Shown here one piece after another: positions 17,935 through 25,553 of a stretch of DNA of 43,351 nucleotides. Both the position numbers and the translations under genes were made by a program. This stretch comes from Lachnospiraceae bacterium (GTDB lineage: Bacteria; Bacillota; Clostridia; Lachnospirales; Lachnospiraceae). Positions within the stretch are counted from its first letter, which is position 1. The number at the start of each line of letters is the position of its first letter. The notes under the pieces were generated by a model. That model was not told where the DNA came from. It worked only from the letters and a program-made list of their open reading frames with translations, and did not search any database. The stretch lies in NCBI GenBank assembly GCA_022791815.1, contig JAAVZU010000030.1, positions 1-43,351 on the forward strand. The letters run 5' to 3'.

Positions 17935-18975
17935 CTAACACCAATCTTCTATATATAGAATACTGTTTCCTCTTAAAACGGCTTTCTTATCATGGCTAAC
18001 AAGTAAAATAATTTGTCCTTCTTTATATAAATTAGTGAAAAGATTTAGCACTTCCTCTGTATTCGCCCTATTTAATGCACCCATTGGTTCATCTGAAAAT
18101 AACATTGCGGAGTTTCCAATTACTGCTCTGGCTACTGCTGCTCGCTGGGCTTCTCCACCAGAAACCTCTGATAGAAGATGATCTTTTACATAGATAAGAT
18201 TCATTTGTTTCAATAATTTATCTGTATGTTCTTTTGCTTTGGCTTCCGACATAGAATGGTTTACCAGACCTGCCATAAGAATATCTTCGTAAAGAGTCAG
18301 GTTACTGACAAGATGCATGTTCTGAAATACAAAGTTAAATGCATCTCCACGAAGAGTAGTTAATTTCTTTTCTGATAATTCGGACAGATTCTTACCATTA
18401 TAATTAACTTCCCCATCTGTTACCTGATCCATACCACTGATCATATATAAAAGTGTGGATTTACCAGAGCCAGAATAACCCATGGCATAAAAATTATATT
18501 GTTTTAATAGTTCAACTGCCTCCTCCACAGTAGATGCCCTATTTAACAACAAACGAATGGCAGTGGTAGTAGTAATGTCCGGTTTATCTGAATTTTAAGA
18601 AATTATATCGGAGTCTTCGATCATATTAACAGAAACACATAACCCTTTTTCATTCATTCCATCTAGTGGAACATACAAAGATGCAATCTTTAGTGATTTC
18701 TCACCCATAAAGTTAGATGCCAAACCTGCTCCTTGTCTTACAAAATCCATATTTACAGTAGAAATTGAAGCATATTCATTTTCTGGATAACAAGCTACTA
18801 CCATTGCATCACAAGTATTCCAGTCAAAATTTCTTCCAAAGTAGTAACCTCCCTCTTTATTCTGCACAGATATAGTGCTGCAGCCAAATGCCATGCCTTC
18901 AAATGATAAACCATCCACCTCACCAAGCAAAGTAGATGTCAGATATTTCAAAACCTCTGCATCTAATTTTGACAT
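17935..18975 (-). pseudogene. In-frame chimera: linear-amide C-N hydrolase N-terminal half fused to ABC transporter ATPase
   Basis: From ATG 18975 (AGGAGGGGG upstream) the frame encodes the front of a penicillin V acylase/choloylglycine hydrolase-type Ntn hydrolase: GMAFGCSTISV with the would-be nucleophile Cys, GRNFDW, and PLDGMNEKGLCVSVNMIEDS. TAA at 18595-18597 interrupts it, but the same frame continues with NSDKPDITTTTAIRLLLNRA and AVELLKQYNFYAM, still hydrolase. At MGY it becomes an ABC ATPase: GYSGSGKST (Walker A), VSGGEAQRAAVARAV (signature), AMLFSDEPMGAL (Walker B), SHDKKAVLRGNSILYIEDWC, stop at 17935. The ATPase lacks its beginning and probably its last residues next to the IS3 end. 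Both partners are non-functional as they stand. Confidence 0.8.
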
Positions 18976-19172
18976 AGATACCCCCCTCCTACACAAAAGC
19001 ATAATCCAAAAAGATTCTATTTGTCTAGAAAAATAGATCTTAATATAATTATTTTTCTATTTCCAATCTAATAAAGATACCAATACATATTATTATCAAT
19101 GCTTCCAAGATATTTCCATGAGTAGGGATGTTTGGGTGACATTCCCTGCTCTGAATTTTTTGATTTATAGAC

Positions 19173-19201
19173 TTGACAATTATGCAATCTTTTTATATAA
19201 T
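19173..19201 (+). promoter_or_regulatory. Strong sigma-A-type promoter upstream of MATE 1
   Basis: A perfect TTGACA (19173-19178) and a perfect TATAAT (19196-19201) are separated by exactly 17 bp. Transcription would begin near 19208, giving a leader of about 130 nt before ATG 19340. Confidence 0.85.
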
Positions 19202-19207
19202 ACAATC

Positions 19208-19298
19208 GCTTGCTCGGAGGGCATATTATTCATTTAGAGATAATAGGCTGGATAAGGCACGGACCAAAACGTCTGTTCCTTATCCAGCTTTTGTTTTG
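19208..19298 (+). promoter_or_regulatory. Structured leader RNA with intrinsic terminator; candidate efflux-pump riboswitch
   Basis: The leader holds the sequence TCGGAGGGCA (19214-19223), a small hairpin (19224-19229 with 19240-19245), then a strong stem GCTGGATAAGG/CCTTATCCAGC (19247-19257 with 19278-19288) whose apical part contains CACGGACCAAAACG. TTTTGTTTTG follows. This is a transcription terminator between a strong promoter and a MATE gene, i.e. an attenuation arrangement. The mepA-motif (guanidine-IV) riboswitch is known upstream of MATE genes in clostridia and has this general form; I cannot confirm its consensus from memory. TCGGAGG recurs in the RNA-like element at 21930. Confidence 0.5.
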
Positions 19299-19339
19299 CG
19301 GGGAAGATAATATACATTTAGCGGAGGAAGTGAACTTAT

Positions 19340-20719
19340 ATGGATTTTCTTACAAGTAAAATTAAACCAATGTATTTTAAGTATCTGACTGCTGCATTTG
19401 GAAGTGCGCTGATTTCTTCTATCTATGGTGTAGTGGATATGGCTATGGTAGGACAATATCAGGGCCCAGAAGGAACAGCGGCTTTGGCTATAGTCAGCCC
19501 TGTTTGGAATATTATTTATAGTTTGGGGCTACTTATGGGAATTGGAGGTTCTGTACTTTTTAGCACATTACGAGGGGAATCTGAACAAAATCAGAAAAAG
19601 TCTAATGAGTATTTTACTGCTGCAATAATAGGTGTTATGATTTTAGCAGTTATTACATGGCTGGCGGTTATCTTTTTTGATCGTGAATTATTGTTTCTGT
19701 TTGGGGCAGAGAAAACATTACTTCCTCTAGCAAGACGGTATCTGTTTCCTGTAAAATTTGTAGTACCAAGTTTCCTTTTTACACAGCTCATGGCAGCCTT
19801 TTTGCGTAACGATGGAAATCCGGCTCTGGCTACGAAAGCTGTTTTATTTGGTGGAATCTTCAATGTATTTGGAGACTATTTCTTTGTTTTTGTTTTGAAT
19901 ATGGGAATTATGGGGGCAGGTCTTGCTACTGCTATGGGATCTATATTTTCCCTGTTGGTAATGCTGACTCATTTTCGGAGCAAAAAGAATACTCTCAGGT
20001 TTGTGAAACCTATGAATCTGTTTTCTATGCTGAAATCCATTTGCGTAACCGGATTTTCCACCTTTTTTATTGATGTAGCTATGGGAATTCTTACGATGCT
20101 GTTCAACAGACAGATTTTAAAATATCTGGGAACAGATGCGTTGTCAATCTATGGTATTATCATCAATATCAGCACTTTTGTCCAATGCTGTGCTTATAGT
20201 ATCGGACAGGCTTCTCAGCCGATGATTTCCACGAATTATGGTGCGGGAAAAGGAGAACGTATTGCACAGATTTTAAAATATGCATTAGGGACGGCAGCAG
20301 TATTTGGATTAATCTGGACTGCTCTTGCGATATTTGTTCCAAATCTTTTCGTGCGTATTTTTATGACACCGACAGACGAAATATTAACTATTGCTCCTAG
20401 TATTATTCGCAGTTATGGTATTTCCTTCCTACTGCTTCCGTTTAATATTTTTTCAACCTATTACTTTCAAGCATTGATGCAACCAAAAACTTCTTTTGTT
20501 GTGTCTGTCTCTAGAGGGGCTGTGATCAGTGGGATCTTAATTTGCATTATTCCAGCCATAATTGGATCGAATGCAATTTGGTACGCTATGCCGATTACCG
20601 AGCTGCTGGTTGCGGTTTATGTAACAATAAGAATGACACAATACACGAAAGCAATATTGTGGAAGAAAATATGTAGTTTTTTCAAAAAATCTCTTGACTC
20701 TTATCCGAAATCGGATTAA
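19340..20719 (+). CDS. MATE-family multidrug efflux transporter 1
   Basis: This 459-residue integral membrane protein has about 12 helices and MATE features: the N-terminal SSIYGVVDMAMVGQYQG segment, FLRNDGNPALATKAVLFGG after helix 4, and NYGAGKGERIAQILKYALG in the second half. It would export cationic drugs or small toxic metabolites using a Na+ or H+ gradient. ATG 19340 is preceded by GGAGG. The leader RNA just upstream suggests ligand-controlled transcription. The MarR gene follows from its own promoter. Confidence 0.88.
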   Translation: MDFLTSKIKPMYFKYLTAAFGSALISSIYGVVDMAMVGQYQGPEGTAALAIVSPVWNIIYSLGLLMGIGGSVLFSTLRGESEQNQKKSNEYFTAAIIGVMILAVITWLAVIFFDRELLFLFGAEKTLLPLARRYLFPVKFVVPSFLFTQLMAAFLRNDGNPALATKAVLFGGIFNVFGDYFFVFVLNMGIMGAGLATAMGSIFSLLVMLTHFRSKKNTLRFVKPMNLFSMLKSICVTGFSTFFIDVAMGILTMLFNRQILKYLGTDALSIYGIIINISTFVQCCAYSIGQASQPMISTNYGAGKGERIAQILKYALGTAAVFGLIWTALAIFVPNLFVRIFMTPTDEILTIAPSIIRSYGISFLLLPFNIFSTYYFQALMQPKTSFVVSVSRGAVISGILICIIPAIIGSNAIWYAMPITELLVAVYVTIRMTQYTKAILWKKICSFFKKSLDSYPKSD

Positions 20720-20743
20720 TATAAATTACATCCGATTTCAGAT
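20694..20743 (+). promoter_or_regulatory. marR promoter with two palindromic operators
   Basis: TTGACT (20694-20699) and TAATAT (20717-20722), 17 bp apart, form a promoter. ATCCGAAATCGGAT (20703-20716) lies inside the spacer and ATCCGATTTCAGAT (20730-20743) lies downstream; both have ATCCGA/TCGGAT-type arms, the second with one mismatch. Their centres are 27 bp apart. Position over the promoter indicates repression, probably autoregulation by the MarR protein encoded next. The same arrangement recurs at 21823-21872. Confidence 0.8.
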
Positions 20744-20757
20744 AAAAGGAGGACGAA

Positions 20758-21204
20758 ATGGAAACACCAATCATATTAGTGCTGGCGGCATTTAATCGGG
20801 CACACAAAAGGATGAATGTTCTCTACCACAATTATGCCAAAGATGCCGGAATATCTGATGCAGCTTTCTGGCTGATGTATTCTCTGTATGAGAAGGGAGG
20901 ACCCTGTACCCAGACAGAATTGTGTGAGGCATGGTTATTTGCACCGCAGACAATCAATTCTGCATTAAAATCTTTGGAAAAGCAGGGACTTATTACAATG
21001 GAATTGGCACCAAACAGTAGGAAGAATAAACAATTCTTTTTTACAGGGACAGGAGAACAACTTGTAAAGGAGAAAATTATTCCTCTTATTCATGCGGAGG
21101 AACAATCATTTCTTCGTTTGAATGAGCAGGAACGAAATGCACTATTGGTAATCACACAGAAACATATAGATATATTGGAGAAAGAAATTAACAAAATAAT
21201 ATAA
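20758..21204 (+). CDS. MarR-family transcriptional regulator
   Basis: This 148-residue winged-helix protein matches MarR length and layout: N-terminal dimerisation helix, recognition region TQTELCEAWLFAPQTINSAL, wing LAPNSRKNKQFFFTGTGEQ, C-terminal helix. ATG 20758 has AGGAGG upstream. It should bind the two palindromes in its promoter and probably control the neighbouring efflux genes. Its TAA stop is the first codon-sized unit of the RNA-like element that follows. Confidence 0.88.
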   Translation: METPIILVLAAFNRAHKRMNVLYHNYAKDAGISDAAFWLMYSLYEKGGPCTQTELCEAWLFAPQTINSALKSLEKQGLITMELAPNSRKNKQFFFTGTGEQLVKEKIIPLIHAEEQSFLRLNEQERNALLVITQKHIDILEKEINKII

Positions 21205-21325
21205 GATATTATCGAAGGATGGATTATTGCAATAATCGACCATCAAACGGAAGGTGTCGAATGCACCCGGTTATTTTGTGTAATATCGAACTTCGTGTTC
21301 AATAGACATGAATAACTGGGCATTT
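21202..21325 (+). ncRNA. RNA-like element copy 1 with terminator
   Basis: A 74-nt stretch (21202-21275) aligns without gaps to 21930-22003: 58 identical positions, and 15 of 16 differences are transitions. Within it ATTAT (21223-21227) pairs with ATAAT (21232-21236) around TGCA. CCCGGTTATT (21266-21275) pairs with AATAACTGGG (21311-21320), followed by CATTTTT, giving an intrinsic terminator with a 35-nt loop. It lies between marR and a PsiE-like gene and could be a conditional terminator for the latter. Confidence 0.55.
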
Positions 21326-21432
21326 TTAGCTTTACTTTCGGGTAAAACCGGAAGATGGATGACATTAAGATCACACTGAAGTTTAGTATGATTAATAAGG
21401 TGATATGTATAAATTTGATTATGGGGGTACAC

Positions 21433-21816
21433 ATGGGAAAATTAGATGAATTTATTCAAAAAATATACAGAATCTTAGAACTAATTGTTGCAATCCTTGT
21501 GTTGTTTGGCATTATCGTGGCATTGTTTGGTGTTTTTAAAAATTATACGATTTTCTATGATCTAACAGACAATACAGACACATTCAAACAGTTTCTGGAC
21601 AAAATTTTTATGATTGTGATTGGGATCGAATTTTTGCGGATGCTGTGCCGCCCAAGTTCGGACAATGTAATAGAGACAATCATTTTTCTAGTAGCAAGAC
21701 ATATGATTGTGAGCAATACTTCGCCCTATCAAGATTTTGTGTCTGTAATCAGTATTGTGCTTTTATGTCTCACACGCCAGTATTTGCACTATGCTGAAGG
21801 AAAGAAAAATACTTAA
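21433..21816 (+). CDS. PsiE-like small membrane protein
   Basis: This 127-residue protein has about four hydrophobic segments and the PsiE-family pattern: IVIGIEFLRML in the third helix, then NVIETIIFLVARHMIV and SVISIVLLCLTRQYLHY. PsiE was named for phosphate-starvation induction in E. coli; its molecular role is not established. I start at ATG 21433 after GGGGG; an in-frame ATG at 21355 would add 26 residues without a good ribosome site. It lies directly after the RNA-like element and terminator, so read-through control is possible. Confidence 0.7.
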   Translation: MGKLDEFIQKIYRILELIVAILVLFGIIVALFGVFKNYTIFYDLTDNTDTFKQFLDKIFMIVIGIEFLRMLCRPSSDNVIETIIFLVARHMIVSNTSPYQDFVSVISIVLLCLTRQYLHYAEGKKNT

Positions 21817-21822
21817 AAACTC

Positions 21823-21872
21823 TTGACTTTTATCCGATTTCGGAATATAATACCTTTTATCCGATTTCGGAT
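21823..21872 (+). promoter_or_regulatory. Second copy of the MarR-type promoter and operator pair
   Basis: TTGACT (21823-21828) and a perfect TATAAT (21846-21851) are 17 bp apart. Operators ATCCGATTTCGGAA (21832-21845) and ATCCGATTTCGGAT (21859-21872) again have centres 27 bp apart, the second a perfect-arm palindrome. Downstream (21880-21932) no marR gene is left, only a short scar ending GAAAAAATTAACAG, which resembles the last codons of marR at 21180-21204. The unit thus looks like a duplicate of promoter, deleted marR and RNA element. Confidence 0.8.
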
Positions 21873-21929
21873 GAATAATAAGGAAATTGAAATTCCTCAA
21901 CTGTATTAGAAAAAATTAACAGAATATTA

Positions 21930-22025
21930 TAAGGTATCATCGGAGGACAGATCATCGCAATGATTGACAGTCGAACGGAAGATGTCGGGTGCGCCCGGTT
22001 ATTGAAAAGATAACCGGGCATTTTT
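21930..22025 (+). ncRNA. RNA-like element copy 2 with terminator
   Basis: This copy is homologous to 21202-21275. The small stem is ATCAT (21951-21955) with ATGAT (21960-21964) around CGCA. Compared with copy 1, one T-A pair has become C-G, a compensatory change, and an adjacent pair changes G-C to G-U. GCCCGGTTAT (21993-22002) pairs perfectly with ATAACCGGGC (22010-22019), followed by ATTTTTAT, a strong terminator. TCGGAGGACA (21940-21949) resembles TCGGAGGGCA in the MATE 1 leader. It stands between the operator-controlled promoter and the truncated MarR/kinase/MATE 2 genes. Confidence 0.6.
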
Positions 22026-22068
22026 ATGCTTTGGAAAGGGGGAAAGTGCTTTTTGGGGGTTATATACA

Positions 22069-22407
22069 TTGGTAGATATGAGTCAGGAATACTCCCAGCA
22101 AAAACTTAGCAAACAACTATCTGTATCTAAACAAACGGTAAACTCTGCCATTCAGAGTCTTGTACAAAAAGGCTATATATTTTTAGAACGTTCATCTATT
22201 CCGTCACGCAAGAAAAATGTAAGAATGACAGACAAAGGAAAATCTTTTGTCAGACAGTATATAGTTCCTTTGCAAGACGAAGAAAGGGAAGCATTTTTGA
22301 AGATGGAGAGTTCAGTTCAGGAATGGTATGTTAGTTTAGCACAAATATACATATGCAATCTACAGACAGAAATTGAGAAGTTTTTACAGTTTTATAAAAA
22401 TGACTAA
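22069..22407 (+). pseudogene. MarR-family regulator lacking its N-terminal part
   Basis: The frame from TTG 22069 encodes 112 residues covering the MarR recognition helices (QQKLSKQLSVSKQTVNSAIQ), the wing (SSIPSRKKNVRMTDKGKSF) and the C-terminal helix. The roughly 40-50 residue N-terminal dimerisation helix is missing. A GGGGG sits upstream of the TTG, so a short protein might still be made. More likely a recombination between repeated marR modules removed the front and left the RNA element joined to the remainder. It is followed after 38 bp by the kinase-like gene. Confidence 0.65.
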
Positions 22408-22445
22408 TAAAAATGATAAGTTTTATTGAAAAGGAAGGTAGAATT

Positions 22446-23060
22446 ATGAGAATTATTACAATAAGCCGGGAATTTGGAAGCGGCGGACGAGAACTAGGAA
22501 AACGTCTGGCAGAAACACTCGGTATTCCATGTTATGACCATGAAATTATTGATATGGTTGCAAATCGGTATGGATTAGACAAAAACTATGTTTCACATGT
22601 TTCGGAAAAGGACATTCGTGTGTTCTATCCATCTACCATAGGACACCGCCTTATGACGAATTCTTCTGTACTTCAGCAGTCGGTAAAAATTGCTGCAGCA
22701 CAGCATGAAATGATTCGGCAATTAGCACTTCAAGGGGATTGCGTCATTGTTGGTCGTTGTGCCGATGTGCTTTGTCGGGATATGCACCCACTTAATATTT
22801 TTGTTTATGCAGATAGATTATCTAAGCTACAACGCTGTGAAACCCGTGCGGATGAAAGTGAACATTTCTCTGAAAAAGAAATATTCCGTAAAATGAAGCA
22901 AATTGACAAAGAACGTGCAGCGTACAGGGAGTTGTTTACAGAAGAGAAATGGGGCAAAAAGGAATTTTACCATTTGTGTATTAATACTTCTGGTAAAGAG
23001 ATCAAGACATTAATTCCGGCTGTCGCTGCGTATGTGAATATTTGGTTTGGACAGGATTGA
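22446..23060 (+). CDS. Cytidylate-kinase-like protein
   Basis: This 204-residue protein is of the cytidylate kinase-like family of Firmicutes. It begins MRIITISREFGSGGRELG (P-loop-like, without a classical GKS/T), continues with PCYDHEIIDMVANRYG, CVIVGRCADVL and a C-terminal ETRADESEHF region. Housekeeping CMP kinase is normally a separate gene, and this shorter family has no settled function. ATG 22446 is preceded by AAGGAAGG. The stop codon is 11 bp before the start of MATE 2, so the two genes are coupled. Confidence 0.75.
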   Translation: MRIITISREFGSGGRELGKRLAETLGIPCYDHEIIDMVANRYGLDKNYVSHVSEKDIRVFYPSTIGHRLMTNSSVLQQSVKIAAAQHEMIRQLALQGDCVIVGRCADVLCRDMHPLNIFVYADRLSKLQRCETRADESEHFSEKEIFRKMKQIDKERAAYRELFTEEKWGKKEFYHLCINTSGKEIKTLIPAVAAYVNIWFGQD

Positions 23061-23071
23061 TGGAGGGGATT

Positions 23072-24385
23072 ATGGAAACTTCAAGAAAAAAAATTATCTT
23101 TCAGAATGTTGGACCAGCAATCTTATCGAATGCTTGTGTATTTTTGTTTTCCGTTATTGACGGAATTTTTGTAGGAAACGGTGCCGGAAGTCAGGCACTT
23201 GGTGCAGTCAATCTTGCACTGCCCTTTGTATTGCTTGCTCAGGCGTTAAATGCAATGGCAAGTATTGGTGGCGTCACTATTACAGCAATCCGTTTTGGTC
23301 GTAGTGACAAAAAAGGTGCACAGAATGCTTTTATGCACTCACTTACCTTGAATTTGATTGTAGGTATTTTTATTACGTTGTGTGGCTCTGTATTTACTGG
23401 AGTAGTATGTGGACTGCTAGGTGCTTCGGAGACTTATTTACCACTTGTCAAAGAATATGTATTTTGGTATGCACTTTTTGCCATTCCAAATGCACTTTCA
23501 TTAAACTTACAATCTTTTTGTAGAAATGACGGTTCCCCTGGACTTGTGGCAATTACAAACGTAATCAGTTCAGGATTAAACATATTCCTTGACTGGCTCT
23601 TTGTATTTCCTATGCAGATGGGTGTCATGGGTGCAGCAGTTGCAACCGGAATTTCACAAACAGTAGGTCTATTAGTTATTCTAACACACTATGTATTGAA
23701 AAAGGGAAATCTTCGTATTCAGAAGTTTAAGCCTCAGGGGAATCTTTTCAAAAAAATTGTTTTCAGGGGGCTTCCAGAAGCGATTGCACAGTTCTCCACA
23801 CCTGTTACCACACTTTGCATGAACCGTACATTGCTGGCGGCGTTCGGAGATATTGGCATTAATGCGTTTGCTATTATTTCATATCTTTCCTCATTTACCA
23901 TGTCTGTATTCTTTGGGGCATCAGAAGGTATGCAACCTTTATTCGGCCAGGCATATGGTGCAAAGAAAGATGATGATTTGAAACATTATTATCGTGCGGG
24001 ACAGCTCATCAGCGTTGTAGGAAGCATGCTTTGTGTAGCAATCTATGTCATCTTTCCACATTTCTTATGCAAGCTGTTTGGTGCGAGTGGAGAAACGCTT
24101 GAGTTTACGTCAATCCATATGTGGGAATATTGTTGGGGCTTTATCGTGGGAAGCATCAACACCATGATGTCTGCATATTTCTACTCTACAAAACGTTCTG
24201 GACAGGCGATTACTCTCAATATTATACGAAGCCTTGTGATGAATTCACTTATTATCACGATACTCCCAAAGATTTTTGGAAGTGCAATCGTATGGCATAC
24301 GTTTGGCATCTATGAGGTTCTTGTACTGATTATAGCAGTTGCTTTAAAAAATGGATCAGAACGAAAAGGAATTGTGTATAAATAA
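23072..24385 (+). CDS. MATE-family multidrug efflux transporter 2
   Basis: This 437-residue, 12-helix protein is of the MepA-like MATE branch: ACVFLFSVIDGIFVGNGAGS at the first helix, FCRNDGSPGLVAITNVISSG, and EGMQPLFGQAYGAKKDDDLK in the second half. I start at ATG 23072, five bases after GGAGGGG; in-frame ATGs at 23042 and 23060 lie within the kinase gene. It is clearly diverged from MATE 1 and so is not a recent copy, although the upstream control regions look duplicated. Confidence 0.88.
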   Translation: METSRKKIIFQNVGPAILSNACVFLFSVIDGIFVGNGAGSQALGAVNLALPFVLLAQALNAMASIGGVTITAIRFGRSDKKGAQNAFMHSLTLNLIVGIFITLCGSVFTGVVCGLLGASETYLPLVKEYVFWYALFAIPNALSLNLQSFCRNDGSPGLVAITNVISSGLNIFLDWLFVFPMQMGVMGAAVATGISQTVGLLVILTHYVLKKGNLRIQKFKPQGNLFKKIVFRGLPEAIAQFSTPVTTLCMNRTLLAAFGDIGINAFAIISYLSSFTMSVFFGASEGMQPLFGQAYGAKKDDDLKHYYRAGQLISVVGSMLCVAIYVIFPHFLCKLFGASGETLEFTSIHMWEYCWGFIVGSINTMMSAYFYSTKRSGQAITLNIIRSLVMNSLIITILPKIFGSAIVWHTFGIYEVLVLIIAVALKNGSERKGIVYK

Positions 24386-24446
24386 AAAATTTTTTCGTTC
24401 ACTGGAAAACATACTACCACAGCGGTATTGTCAATAGGAAATCGAG

Positions 24447-24484
24447 TGTGCTCGGTTTACAAAAATCCGAGCACATTTATTTTA
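24447..24484 (+). terminator. Intrinsic terminator after MATE 2
   Basis: TGTGCTCGG (24447-24455) pairs perfectly with CCGAGCACA (24467-24475) around an 11-nt loop, followed by TTTATTTTAT. It ends the kinase/MATE 2 transcript 60 bp after the stop. Confidence 0.85.
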
Positions 24485-24629
24485 TAAAAGTAATAATTAA
24501 TGGTTTAAATTATAAAATTTTTAAACTATATATTCATTACTTTTAAATAGTATATAGTAAGATTCATTCCCTGTGGATTTCTCATAGATAAAAATTCATA
24601 TTTTATCCTTAAATTACGCAAAGTGGTAT

Positions 24630-25136
24630 CTACAATATAAACAAAACAATAAATAGTGCAAACGCTATTACTTCAATGATAAGCCCAATTACATTTATAA
24701 TAGTAATGGATTTCTCTTTACAAATTTTCCCTAGAATCTTTGCCAGCAATACCCCTATTATTCCACCTAATGTATTGTCAATAATATCTGTTATATCACT
24801 TGCTCCTATTGCAAAGATATACTGTAAACTTTCAAAAATAAAACTGATACAAAAAGCCAGGAGCGTCTTTACTAAAAATGACCATTGAGGTTTAAAAAAT
24901 TGAATATATACACCTAATGGAACAAAAACAAGTACATTATAAATCACTTCTTTCAAATGAAAGTTTATTCCAATTTCATTTGCATAATGGAATGGAATAA
25001 AATTTATACTTCGGATCGTGTCCAACTTACTAATATGAATTTCAAATTTAAACAAAATAAGCCAAATCAAAAGAAAGAAATATATTCCAAATACAATGAA
25101 TGCCATATTTTTTTGCTTTTTAGAAACTTCAAACAT
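24630..25136 (-). CDS. VanZ-like membrane protein
   Basis: This 168-residue protein has about five membrane helices. The VanZ-family core is present: RSINFIPFHY near the first loop, EVIYNVLVFVPLGVY, then FIFESLQYIFAIGASDITDI and IDNTLGGIIGVLL. VanZ gives low-level teicoplanin resistance in enterococci; most relatives have unknown roles. ATG 25136 is preceded by AAGGATGG. It is monocistronic by position. Confidence 0.8.
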   Translation of the reverse strand: MFEVSKKQKNMAFIVFGIYFFLLIWLILFKFEIHISKLDTIRSINFIPFHYANEIGINFHLKEVIYNVLVFVPLGVYIQFFKPQWSFLVKTLLAFCISFIFESLQYIFAIGASDITDIIDNTLGGIIGVLLAKILGKICKEKSITIINVIGLIIEVIAFALFIVLFIL

Positions 25137-25256
25137 CTTCTATATCCATCCTTTTCATTATTTACAACTTATACCCCTAATTGCTGCCATCACATCCTGC
25201 ACCACAAACATACAAATTTATTATACATAATAAAATTATTATGTGCAAACCATTTA

Positions 25257-25358
25257 TTACTGGTATACTTTTTTATGTTTTTTTACGGAACAAACAATGC
25301 TAATACACAATATAACACCAAGTAGCACACCAATTTTTATATATCCTTTTCTATTCAT
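25257..25358 (-). CDS. Small hydrophobic protein, 33 residues, hypothetical
   Basis: ATG 25358, preceded by GTAGGGGAAATA, opens a 33-residue frame with a basic start (MNRKGYIK), one hydrophobic helix (IGVLLGVILCISIVCSV) and a basic tail (KKHKKVYQ), ending with TAA. Ribosome site, single helix and flanking positive charges fit a small membrane protein. Without homologues it remains a guess. It precedes the VanZ-like gene on the same strand by 120 bp. Confidence 0.35.
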   Translation of the reverse strand: MNRKGYIKIGVLLGVILCISIVCSVKKHKKVYQ

Positions 25359-25444
25359 TATTTCCCCTACTTTCTAAAATATCAATATATTATACAACTA
25401 ATAAATCATGAAACAAAAAGAACCAACCATATATCCAATTAGCC

Positions 25445-25518
25445 CCATCTGTTCCAAAAGATCCTATACTGTTAGAATCTCATTAAAGTTCATTTTCCTA
25501 TGGAACAGATGGTTTTTC
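25445..25518 (+). repeat. 11-bp inverted repeat with long loop
   Basis: CCATCTGTTCC (25445-25455) pairs perfectly with GGAACAGATGG (25502-25512) across a 46-nt spacer, with TTTTTCC after the right arm. It lies 42 bp beyond the leftward permease gene's stop. The T-run favours the plus strand, where no gene is ending, so this may be the border of a small inserted sequence as well as a weak terminator. The rest of 25359-25553 shows no gene. Confidence 0.4.
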
Positions 25519-25553
25519 CATTTGATGTAAGGATTCTTTCTTAATAAGAATAA

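Noticed and set aside
21243-21434. Minus-strand frame over the RNA-like element
   Set aside because: No ribosome site, and the conservation between the two copies is not codon-like.
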